Source: Rhizomicrobium electricum (lineage in GTDB: Bacteria > Pseudomonadota > Alphaproteobacteria > Micropepsales > Micropepsaceae). From it: a DNA stretch of 64,000 nucleotides. The stretch is from NCBI RefSeq assembly GCF_011762045.1, contig NZ_JAASQS010000007.1, forward strand, positions 248,001-312,000, given 5' to 3'. A program made the translations under genes and the position numbers. A model generated the notes under the pieces. That model ran no database searches and had not been told where the DNA came from. It was given only the letters and a program-made list of their open reading frames with translations. Position 1 is the first letter of the stretch; each line of letters opens with the position of its first letter. This document shows positions 34,894 to 42,925 of this stretch, piece after piece.

Positions 34894-35797
34894 AATCGTC
34901 GTCGCCATTCCCACCTTCAAGCGTCCGGTGGCGCTGGCACGCCTTCTGGCGGCGCTGGAGAAGCTCGACACCGACGACAAGGTGATGGTCATCGTGGCCG
35001 ACAACGATGCCGAAGGCCACGCCGGTTATGATCTTTGCCGTTCGCTGGCTGCCCACTATCGCTGGCCGCTCGATCCGGTGATCGCCGAGGACCGCGGCAT
35101 CGCCCAGGTGCGCAACGTGCTGGTCGCCCGCGCGCTCGCGTATCCGCATGTCGCGTTCGTCGCGATGATCGACGACGACGAATGGCCGTCGCCGCAATGG
35201 TTGCGTGGGCTTTTGACGGTTCAGCGCGACACCGGGGCAGACGTCGTGGAAGGCTCGATCCTGTTCGAAGGCGGCGGCCAAGACGGCTTCGATGGCGTCT
35301 CCGACATGCGCCGTCCCACCGGTCCGGTCGCGATGCTGGAAGGCGCAGGCAATATCCTCATCACCCGCACATGCCTCGAGGCGTTGCAGGCACCATGGTT
35401 CGATCCCGCCTTTGCCTTCACCGGCGGCGAGGACCGCGATTTCTTCGCTCGCGTGAAAGCGGCGGGAGGGCGTTTCGCCTGGGCCGACGAAGGCCTTGCC
35501 TACACCAAGGTGCCGGAGCGCCGTCAGTCGCTTGCGTGGCTGTTCCGCCGTGCCTACGGCATCGGCAATTCGGAAATGCACGTCTTCCTGAAATACCGGC
35601 CGAGCCTTTGCGGGCGTCTGCGCGAATTTGCGAAAGTCGCCGGCGCTCTGGTGGTGACGCCGTTTGCGGGATTGCTGCTGGCGCTGTCGCCGCGGCGCGC
35701 CGCCGACGCCTGGCGCCGTTTTTTCCGCAATGCCGGCAAGCTCGCTGCCGTACTGGGTCAGCGCTATCAGCCCTATGCGGTGCCCCATGTCGATTGA
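34886..35797 (+). CDS. Glycosyltransferase family 2
   Basis: 303 residues. GT-A fold: IVVAIPTFKRPVALARLL at the N-terminus, AMIDDDEWPS metal-binding DxD-like motif near 95, and a GGEDRDFFARV segment near 180 as the likely base region. A C-terminal helix near the membrane follows. TTG start with GGAGG 7 bases upstream, overlapping the flippase gene. Probably adds a sugar to the repeat unit. Confidence 0.9.
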   Translation: MAEIVVAIPTFKRPVALARLLAALEKLDTDDKVMVIVADNDAEGHAGYDLCRSLAAHYRWPLDPVIAEDRGIAQVRNVLVARALAYPHVAFVAMIDDDEWPSPQWLRGLLTVQRDTGADVVEGSILFEGGGQDGFDGVSDMRRPTGPVAMLEGAGNILITRTCLEALQAPWFDPAFAFTGGEDRDFFARVKAAGGRFAWADEGLAYTKVPERRQSLAWLFRRAYGIGNSEMHVFLKYRPSLCGRLREFAKVAGALVVTPFAGLLLALSPRRAADAWRRFFRNAGKLAAVLGQRYQPYAVPHVD

Positions 35798-37064
35798 GGC
35801 GGCCGGCATCGCAGTTCCCGCGCGTCGCTGGATCGACGAGGCGGTGTTCCTGGTCTTCCTGCTGCTCGCCTTTATCGGGCTGACGCCGTTCCATGCGCCC
35901 GATCCGATGATCGCTCAGCTCGGGGCTGCGGTGCAGACCGGTGCGGGCGACGCCATGCGCCAGGTCGCCTATATCGCCGCGTTTGCCGCCATCGTGTTCG
36001 TTGCGATGCGCCGCCAAGGGGCAGGTGCGTTTTCATCGCTTCCGCTGGTTTTGTTAGGGTTACTGACGTGGTGCGTGGTCAGCGCTCTGTGGTCGCCGGA
36101 GCCGGCGGTCACCATCCGCCGTGCCGGGCTCGCCATCGTGCTGGTTGTCTCCGCGATGATGAGTGTCGAGACCCTGGGCGCCGAGAAGGCGATGCGGCTG
36201 TGGCGCTGGGTGCTGTTGGCCGTGCTCGTCATCAACATCGCGTCCGCCAAGTTTGTCGCCAACGCCGTCCATCCGGTGGGCGAGGCCGACCCGGCGCTGG
36301 TCGGCAATTGGCGCGGCGTCTACGTCCACAAGAATATCGCCGGTGCGGTCGGGGCGATGACGGCGCTGATGTTCCTCTTCACGCCGCGCGAGAAGGCTTG
36401 GCACAAGCTCGGCGATCTCGCCGTGGTGGCGCTGGCACTGTTCTTCACGGTAATGACCCACTCCAAATCCTCCATGGGCCTTCTGGTGATTGCAGCGTTG
36501 GCCGGTGCCGTTTATCGAATCGCCTGGAGGCGGGAGATCGACCGCACCATCGCTTTGGTGGCAACCGGTCTTGCGGTTGTTGCGGGCGTCGTATTCTTTT
36601 TCTCCGATCAGGCTCTGTTTGCGCGCTTGTTCTCGGACCCGCAGCAATTCACCGGTCGCACCCAGATCTGGAACGCGGAAATCGCCTATATCAGGGACCA
36701 TCCGCTGTTCGGCGCCGGCTTCGGCACATTTGCCGGCACCGGAGGCGTGTCGCCGCTTGCCCGTTATGTCGGCGGTTGGGTGTCGAGTGAAGCGGCCAAC
36801 GGCCACAACGGTTATCTCCAGTTGCTGGTGACGGTCGGCGGCATCGGCTTCGCGCTGGCCATGGTGGGACTGATCGTTCTTCCTGCCATCCAGTTCTGGC
36901 GCCACGGCGCGCTGGCGGAAAAATCGGTGCTGTTTGCGCTGTTCGTGTTCCTGGCGCTGCATAACCTGATGGAAACGGATTTTCTCGAAGGCGACGGCGT
37001 TGCCTGGGTGGCCTATCTGTTGATGCTTGCCGTGCTCGGCACCATGCGGAGGGCTGAGGCATGA
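35787..37064 (+). CDS. O-antigen ligase/polymerase (Wzy_C family) membrane protein
   Basis: 425 residues with about 11 membrane helices. The family signature is a large loop after helix 9 containing TGRTQIWNAEIAYIRDHPLFGAGFGTF and a following GHNGYLQLLVTVG segment, matching Wzy_C/WaaL proteins that join or polymerise lipid-linked glycans. In this cluster a polymerase role is more likely than LPS ligation. ATG overlaps the GT2 stop by 11 bases. Confidence 0.85.
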   Translation: MSIEAAGIAVPARRWIDEAVFLVFLLLAFIGLTPFHAPDPMIAQLGAAVQTGAGDAMRQVAYIAAFAAIVFVAMRRQGAGAFSSLPLVLLGLLTWCVVSALWSPEPAVTIRRAGLAIVLVVSAMMSVETLGAEKAMRLWRWVLLAVLVINIASAKFVANAVHPVGEADPALVGNWRGVYVHKNIAGAVGAMTALMFLFTPREKAWHKLGDLAVVALALFFTVMTHSKSSMGLLVIAALAGAVYRIAWRREIDRTIALVATGLAVVAGVVFFFSDQALFARLFSDPQQFTGRTQIWNAEIAYIRDHPLFGAGFGTFAGTGGVSPLARYVGGWVSSEAANGHNGYLQLLVTVGGIGFALAMVGLIVLPAIQFWRHGALAEKSVLFALFVFLALHNLMETDFLEGDGVAWVAYLLMLAVLGTMRRAEA

Positions 37065-37987
37065 CTCCGTTCTTCTCGGTGGTGATCCCGGTCTACAACC
37101 GCGCCCACCTGCTTTCCGATACGTTGAAATCGGTGCTCACACAGACCGAGCAGGATTTCGAAGTCATTGTCGTCGATGACGGCTCCAAGGACGATCCCGA
37201 AGCCGTGGTGAAATCGTTCGCCGATCCGCGCCTCGTCTTCATCCGCCAGGAGAACGGCGGTGGTGGCAAAGCCCGCAACATCGGCATCGATGCCGCCAGG
37301 GGCCGTTTCGTCGCGTTTTTGGATTCCGACGATCAGTTCCTGCCGCATCATCTTGCTGCCATGCGCGTGTTGCTTGAGGGCACCACCAGGACTGGCGCCT
37401 ATGCTCGCTTCATTGTCGACCGCGGCAACGGACGCACCATCTTCAAGCCGCACCGTGCCGTGCGCGACGACGAAGACATGGCGATGTACCTTTTGTGCGA
37501 TCGCGGCTTCATTGCGACGTCGGTGATCGTGGTGCCGGCGGAACTCGCCCGCGCGATCCGCTTCAACGAAAACCTGCCGGCCGCCGAGGACACCGATTTT
37601 CTCATCCGGGCGGCGCTCGCCGGAACCAAATTCAAGATGGCGGAAACGCCGTCACTTTACTGGCGCGATTTCTACGATCCGAACCGGCTTTCCATTGGGC
37701 GGCGCTGCGCTTCGATGAAGGACTGGATCGAATCGCTGCGCGGCCGGATTCCCGAAAAGGCCTATTACGGCTGCCTCGGTTGGGCCTACGCCAAATACGT
37801 CGCGATGGATCGGCCCTGGGCTGCATTCCGCCTCTGGCTCGCGGCCGTGGTGCGCGGCTGTTATCGTCCTTCGGTGGCGATGATCGTGTTTTTGCAGATA
37901 TTCCTGGGCGACAAGGGCTACCGGCATCTCGCCGATACGGCCATCGGCTGGCTCGGGCCTTTATGGAACCGCAAGGCCAAGGCTTAA
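37061..37987 (+). CDS. Glycosyltransferase family 2
   Basis: 308 residues. Clear GT-A motifs: FFSVVIPVYNRAHLLSDTLK, VIVVDDGSKDDPE, NGGGGKARNIGIDAARGRFV and FLDSDDQFLPHH (metal-binding DxD), then PAAEDTDFLIR as the acceptor/base region. ATG overlaps the previous stop as ATGA. Adds a sugar to the repeat unit; its sugar and linkage cannot be told from sequence. Confidence 0.92.
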   Translation: MTPFFSVVIPVYNRAHLLSDTLKSVLTQTEQDFEVIVVDDGSKDDPEAVVKSFADPRLVFIRQENGGGGKARNIGIDAARGRFVAFLDSDDQFLPHHLAAMRVLLEGTTRTGAYARFIVDRGNGRTIFKPHRAVRDDEDMAMYLLCDRGFIATSVIVVPAELARAIRFNENLPAAEDTDFLIRAALAGTKFKMAETPSLYWRDFYDPNRLSIGRRCASMKDWIESLRGRIPEKAYYGCLGWAYAKYVAMDRPWAAFRLWLAAVVRGCYRPSVAMIVFLQIFLGDKGYRHLADTAIGWLGPLWNRKAKA

Positions 37988-38048
37988 TGCGCGTTAACGT
38001 GTCGACCGTTCACTCTGCATTGACGCGCGCGCCTGTATTCTGACCGGC

Positions 38049-39230
38049 ATGAAGAAGAAGGTACTCCTGGTCACAACGGTCCCGTATTCGTCCGCGGCCC
38101 GCTTGGCCGGCGCGTTCTCGGCTCTCGGTGCGACGGTGGAAGCGGTGTTTCCGCGCGAGGCACCGATCGCGGTCAGCCGCTATCTCGACCGGGCATATCG
38201 CTATCGGCCGCTGGCGTCCGAAGAATCGCTGGCGGACGCGCTTCGCACCGCAGAGCCCGATTTTGTTATTCCCTGCGATGACCGCGCCGCGGCGCTGCTG
38301 GCGGGGTTGACGGCTTTTGCGCCGCGGCTCGAACGCTGCCTGGGGCCGCTTGCCGCCTATCGTGTGTTGATGGCGCGGGCGCCGTCGATGGCAGTCGCGC
38401 GGGAGGAGGGGGTCGTCGCGCCGTTGACCCGCGCGGTCGATAGCCTCGCCGCTTTGCCCGAAGCCCTGCACGAGGTGGGCCTTCCGTGCGTGATGAAAGC
38501 CGATTTTTCTTGGGGTGGGGCCGGTGTGAAGTTCGTGTGCTCCGCCGACGAGGCGCGACGTGCCTTCGTCAAGCTGCAGGGGCCTCCCTCGCGGCTCCGC
38601 AGCCTTGTCCGGGTGGTCAAGCGCCGGGATTTGCATTTTCTCGACGCCGCACGCAATCCGGTCAAAGCGACCGTCAATCTGCAGGCGTTCGTTCCCGGCA
38701 AGCCTGCCACCAGTGTGTTTGCGGCTGAAGATGGCAAGGTCCTCGCCGCCCAGCATATGGACGTCGTCACATGGCAAGGCGATGCCGGTCCGGCGACCGT
38801 GATGGCGCGCGTTTCCGACCCGGTCATGGATGACGCGGTCGCCAAGATCGCGGCACGTTTCCGGCTCAGCGGCTTGCACGGCCTGGATTTCGTCCGCGAT
38901 GCGGCGGGCCTGCCGCACCTCATTGAGATCAATCCGCGTGCCACCCAGATCTGCCACTTGCCGCTCGATGCTGACTTACCCGCGGCCTTGCTGGGAGTGC
39001 CGGGGCGTCTGCCGGTAACGGATCGGAAACAAATTGCGCTCTTCCCGCAGCTCTTAACGGCAGACGCGCTGCCGCCGCACATCTTCCGCGACATTCCCTG
39101 GGACGATCCCAGAGTTTTGCGCTTCCAGAGCGGCGAGGCTTTGCCGGAGGCGGCGGAACTTGAAGCGATCGCCGAATTCGATCGGCCGGTCCGGCGCTTC
39201 GGTTATCGTCCGCCCGCGGGCAATCGTTAA
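38049..39230 (+). CDS. ATP-grasp domain protein in exopolysaccharide cluster
   Basis: 393 residues. N-terminal pre-ATP-grasp part begins KKKVLLVTTVPYSSAARLAG; the ATP-grasp core shows VMKADFSWGGAGVKFV near 145-160 and GLDFVRDAAGLPHLIEINPRAT near 278-300, with the Mg-binding E and N. Members join carboxylates to amines or thiols with ATP. In glycan clusters some add amino acids to sugars, so modification of uronic-acid residues is possible. The acceptor is unknown. Confidence 0.8.
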   Translation: MKKKVLLVTTVPYSSAARLAGAFSALGATVEAVFPREAPIAVSRYLDRAYRYRPLASEESLADALRTAEPDFVIPCDDRAAALLAGLTAFAPRLERCLGPLAAYRVLMARAPSMAVAREEGVVAPLTRAVDSLAALPEALHEVGLPCVMKADFSWGGAGVKFVCSADEARRAFVKLQGPPSRLRSLVRVVKRRDLHFLDAARNPVKATVNLQAFVPGKPATSVFAAEDGKVLAAQHMDVVTWQGDAGPATVMARVSDPVMDDAVAKIAARFRLSGLHGLDFVRDAAGLPHLIEINPRATQICHLPLDADLPAALLGVPGRLPVTDRKQIALFPQLLTADALPPHIFRDIPWDDPRVLRFQSGEALPEAAELEAIAEFDRPVRRFGYRPPAGNR

Positions 39231-39255
39231 CCGTTCCTCAGCCGTAATGCGCGTA

Positions 39256-39273
39256 AACCTTACCGGTTAGGTT
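39256..39273 (+). promoter_or_regulatory. Imperfect palindrome before the GumC-like gene
   Basis: AACCT-T-ACCGGT-T-AGGTT, an 18-bp palindrome with one mismatch pair, ending 8 bases before the ATG at 39282. It could be an operator or could hide the ribosome site in a hairpin. Confidence 0.3.
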
Positions 39274-39281
39274 GGCGAAAT

Positions 39282-41402
39282 ATGTCCACACGCGAAGCGC
39301 GTCCGGTATCGACCACTCCGCCCGAACCCTCGTTCGGGCCGGCCGATTTCCTGCGCGTCGTTCGCGAGCGTGCCCGCCTCATCCGCAATGTGACGCTCGC
39401 GATCGTGGCGCTCACCGCTGCGGTGATGTTCGCGCTGCCGACGCGCTATTCGACCAGCGCGGTGGTGATGCTCGATCAGCGCAAGAACAATGTCGCCGAT
39501 ACGTCGAGTGTGTTGTCGGCGCTGCCCACTGATCCTTCCAGCGTGCAGAACCAGATCCAGGTGCTGTCGTCACGCGATCTGGCGCTGAAGGTGATCGACA
39601 AGCTGCATCTCGAGGCCGACCCCGAATTCAATCCGACGCTGGCAAAAGGCGGCCTGCCGGACCTCAATCCTCTGCATTACTTGCGTAGCCGTCCGGCCGG
39701 CGGACCGGCCGACATACGCGAAGGCGTGGTCAGTGCGTTTCTCAACAATCTTGATGTCAGTTCGCTCGGCCTATCGACGTCGCTCCAGGTGTCCTTCAGC
39801 GCCAAGGATCCGGCGAAGGCGGCGCGCATCGCCAATGCGCTGGCCAAGAGCTACACCGAAGACCAGATCGCGGTGAAACGCGACGCGGCGCGGCAGGCCG
39901 CAACATGGTTGTCGGATCGCATGCACCAGCTGGCGGCTCAGGTGCAGCAGCAGGAAGCCGCCGTCCAGCTCTACAAGGCCGAACACGATCTCGTCGAATC
40001 CGCCGATGGCAAGTCGCTGGTGGACGATCAGCTTCTGGCCATCAACGCCCAGCTCATCGCCGCCCAGTCCGATCTCGCCGAAAAGCGCGCCGCCTACGAA
40101 CGCGTGTCGGCGCTGTCGCGCACCGGCAATGCCGCCGCCATCACGCCGGTGGTCAATTCCAAGATGATCGGCGATTTGCGTACGCAGGAAGCCGAACTGG
40201 TACGCCAGGAGTCCGATCTCGCCACCCGCTATGGACCGAACCATCCCAAGATGGTGGCGATCCGCAACGAGAAGCGCGACCTGTCGGCCAAAATCGCTCG
40301 CGAGGTGCAGGGCATCGCCGGTTCGCTCGAGAGCGATCTCGAAGTGGCGCGCGCCCATGTCGGCTCGATTCAAGCGAGCCTCGCCAAGGTCGAGCGTCAG
40401 GCGCGCGGGGAAAACATGGCACGGGTGCAGCTCAAGGCGCTCGAAGCCAATCTCGCCTCCACCCGCGCCACCTATGAATCGTTCGTTGCCCGTTTGCGTG
40501 CCGTGCAGGATCAGGACGACATCCAGATTCCGGAAGCGCGCGTCATCTCGACCGCTCCGGTGCCGACGGCACCGTCCTCGCCTCATCGCACCTTGTTCAT
40601 CGGCGCCTCGATCCCCGGCGGCCTCCTGATCGGCATCCTGATCGCTCTCTTGCTCGAGCGGTTCGGGGCACCGGTTCGGGCCGCACCGACGCCTATCCGC
40701 CGGAGCGAACGCCCGGCCGTCGTGCCTCCCGCCGCCGCCCCGGCTTTCGCTCAGGCTCCGGCTCAGCCGGTCCCGCCGCCGCAGCCCGAACTTCCGCCTG
40801 TCCTTGCGGAATTGGCGGCGTCATCCGATCTGCGGCTGGCCGACTGGGTTCTCGATCACCCGGATTCGCCCTATGGCCGCGGCCTCGTCGCGGTGCTTGC
40901 GGCGCTGGCGTCATTCCGGAAGGGCCAAGCTCAGATCGTCAGTCTGACCTCGGCCGCGCCGGACGCCAGCCAGTCGGTGACTGCCCTGGCTCTGGCTCGG
41001 ATGGCGGTTCGCAGCGGCTTGCGCACCTTGTTGATCGATGCGGAGAGCGGCCGTCTGGCACCGGCATCGCCCGCCACGGGGCTGGCCGCCATGGCCGCCG
41101 GCACCCCGTTCGCGACGGCGGTGCTCAAGGATCGCCGCAGTAACCTCTATTGCCTTTCGGCTCCGCCGTCGGTCTGGCCCCAGGCGGAAACCGTCCTCGC
41201 CGGGCTGCGGCAGACCTGCGATCTGGTCCTGGTAAATGCCCCCGCGGCCGGCTCTGCGGCCGTCTGGCCGCATCTGGCCCGCCTCAGCGACGTCGTCGTG
41301 CTGCAGAGCCCGGCGACGGCGGCTCCCAGCCTCACAGCCCATGCGCTGCGTTGGCTAGTCGCAATGCGCGCCCCCCTGTGCGGCCTCGTTGTTACCCGAT
41401 AA
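39282..41402 (+). CDS. Wzz/GumC-type polysaccharide co-polymerase with degenerate tyrosine-kinase domain
   Basis: 706 residues. About 20-60: first membrane helix; 60-430: periplasmic Wzz/GumC domain with long coiled coils; about 435-460: second membrane helix (FIGASIPGGLLIGILIALLL); 460-530: Pro/Ala-rich linker; about 535-706: P-loop kinase-like domain. In this last domain the Walker A site, normally GxGKS/T, reads LTSAAPDASQSVTALALARM, with no Lys, and the Walker A' and B strands (LLIDAE, LVLVNAPA) are weakened. No C-terminal Tyr cluster is present. It probably sets chain length structurally, without kinase activity. Confidence 0.88.
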   Translation: MSTREARPVSTTPPEPSFGPADFLRVVRERARLIRNVTLAIVALTAAVMFALPTRYSTSAVVMLDQRKNNVADTSSVLSALPTDPSSVQNQIQVLSSRDLALKVIDKLHLEADPEFNPTLAKGGLPDLNPLHYLRSRPAGGPADIREGVVSAFLNNLDVSSLGLSTSLQVSFSAKDPAKAARIANALAKSYTEDQIAVKRDAARQAATWLSDRMHQLAAQVQQQEAAVQLYKAEHDLVESADGKSLVDDQLLAINAQLIAAQSDLAEKRAAYERVSALSRTGNAAAITPVVNSKMIGDLRTQEAELVRQESDLATRYGPNHPKMVAIRNEKRDLSAKIAREVQGIAGSLESDLEVARAHVGSIQASLAKVERQARGENMARVQLKALEANLASTRATYESFVARLRAVQDQDDIQIPEARVISTAPVPTAPSSPHRTLFIGASIPGGLLIGILIALLLERFGAPVRAAPTPIRRSERPAVVPPAAAPAFAQAPAQPVPPPQPELPPVLAELAASSDLRLADWVLDHPDSPYGRGLVAVLAALASFRKGQAQIVSLTSAAPDASQSVTALALARMAVRSGLRTLLIDAESGRLAPASPATGLAAMAAGTPFATAVLKDRRSNLYCLSAPPSVWPQAETVLAGLRQTCDLVLVNAPAAGSAAVWPHLARLSDVVVLQSPATAAPSLTAHALRWLVAMRAPLCGLVVTR

Positions 41403-41572
41403 GTCCCTGACCGGGCAGCGTTCTTGCCTGAGACCAGCCGCAACTAGGGGTACGGGTGATAACCAACCTTGCGAAGATTTTCGTTGAGATTGCGGCAAGA
41501 TATGGATACGCGGAGCCTCGGATTTGGCTCGCAAGTCCGTAATTTCGATCCACCGTAACAAAGCGAACCCAA

Positions 41573-42196
41573 ATGAGCGAAATATCTCCTCCGCCAACGC
41601 GCACGAGTTTCGTTGACGGGTTACCGCCTAGCGCGAGAAATGCCGCGATCTGGGCGGGTTTGTTCATCGTCGGTGCACTCTTGGGTTGGATTGGCCGCGG
41701 CGTGATCGCCGGACCGGCCGATGTCCCGACCGTGCAAGTGTACCAGGATTGGCGCGTGATCTGCCCGGCCCGCAAGGACAAGGACAAGCATTGCACGCTC
41801 ATAAGCGATGTCGCTGACCCGCAGAGCGGCCAGACGGTCGCCAGCGTGTCGATCATGACCGAGATCGACAAAGACAAGAAAGAAAGCAAGGTTCTGGTCG
41901 TGAACGTCCCGCTGGGCGTTGCGCTTGAACCCGGCCTCGGCCTCAAGTTCGGCAGCGATACCAAGTCCGCCGCTTACAAGACCTGTCTCCAGGGCGGTTG
42001 CATCGCGGTTCTTCCGGACACGGACGACATCGAAAAGACCATCGGCCAGACCAGCGATGCTTCGATCGTGGTTGCCGGCCTCGACAACAAGTCCGTCGCG
42101 GTGCCGTTCTCGACCAAGGGTTTTGTCGAAGCGCGCAAGGCCTACAAGAACTTTGAAGCGAAGCGTGCCAATCTGTGGTGGAGGCTGTGGATATGA
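41573..42196 (+). CDS. IalB-family protein, membrane-anchored
   Basis: 207 residues. One N-terminal membrane helix (about 25-48, WAGLFIVGALLGWIGRGVIAG) and a periplasmic IalB (invasion-associated locus B) domain: WRVICPARKDKDKHCTLISD, then CLQGGCIAVL and a STKGFVEARKAY end. IalB domains are common in alphaproteobacteria and their general role is unknown. It precedes a second IalB gene, overlapping it by 4 bases. Confidence 0.85.
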   Translation: MSEISPPPTRTSFVDGLPPSARNAAIWAGLFIVGALLGWIGRGVIAGPADVPTVQVYQDWRVICPARKDKDKHCTLISDVADPQSGQTVASVSIMTEIDKDKKESKVLVVNVPLGVALEPGLGLKFGSDTKSAAYKTCLQGGCIAVLPDTDDIEKTIGQTSDASIVVAGLDNKSVAVPFSTKGFVEARKAYKNFEAKRANLWWRLWI

Positions 42197-42771
42197 AATC
42201 TCTCCGTATTTCCCTGGCCCTGGCCGCCGCCCTGTTCGTCGCTCCGGCGATCGCGCAGGAAGCCGCTCCGCAGGCAGCGAAAGCCAATCAGCCGACCGAT
42301 GTGAAAGAAATCGGCGACTGGACGGTACGTTGCATTCCCGGCAAGTCGGCTACGCCGTGCCACATGGTCGAGCTGCGCGTCGCCAAGAAGTCCGGCCAGC
42401 GCGTCCTCGGCGTGCTCCTGGCTTATGCGCCGTCGAATAACGCCACGCTGCTCCAGATCTCGGTGCCGCTCGGCGTTTCGCTGCAGAACGGTCTCGTCAT
42501 CAACAGCGACACCTGGAAGTCGCCGCCGATCAAGTTCCGGCGCTGCGACCAGGGCGGCTGCTATATCGAGTCCGCCGTGGGCGACGACGTGATCAACCAG
42601 CTCGCCAAGGCGACCAACGCGAAAATGCAAATCGTGTCGGTCGAGGGCAAGCGCTTCGATCTCGCCTTCTCGCTCAAGGGCTTCACCGAAGCGCGCAGCG
42701 CGATGGTGGAACTCGCCAAGCAGAAGGCCGGCAAAGGTGCTGCTGCCGAACCCGCTGCTCCGGCACAATAG
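42193..42771 (+). CDS. IalB-family protein, secreted
   Basis: 192 residues with a cleavable signal peptide (MKSLRISLALAAALFVAPAIA). The IalB domain follows: GDWTVRCIPGKSATPCHMVEL, the paired CDQGGCYIES motif, and SLKGFTEARSAMVELA at the end. The ATG overlaps the previous stop as ATGA and has GGAGG upstream, so the two are co-expressed. A strong terminator ends the unit. The partner upstream is membrane-anchored, so the two may work together at the inner membrane. Confidence 0.88.
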   Translation: MKSLRISLALAAALFVAPAIAQEAAPQAAKANQPTDVKEIGDWTVRCIPGKSATPCHMVELRVAKKSGQRVLGVLLAYAPSNNATLLQISVPLGVSLQNGLVINSDTWKSPPIKFRRCDQGGCYIESAVGDDVINQLAKATNAKMQIVSVEGKRFDLAFSLKGFTEARSAMVELAKQKAGKGAAAEPAAPAQ

Positions 42772-42799
42772 TCACTGGTTCCCTGTTCGTTCAGGATTA

Positions 42800-42836
42800 A
42801 AGGGCGCGCAGAATTGTCTGCGCGCCCTTAGTTTTA
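42800..42836 (+). terminator. Rho-independent terminator after the IalB pair
   Basis: Perfect 13-bp stem (arms 42800-42812 and 42817-42829, loop ATTG) followed by AGTTTTAG. It begins 28 bases after the second IalB stop. Confidence 0.92.
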
Positions 42837-42925
42837 GCGACAAATCGGACAAACCTAGGAAAAATCGCTCTGTTATTCCGACCGGGTTCCGCGCCCAGCG
42901 CGTTTGACCCGTTAAGGGTGGAGCC

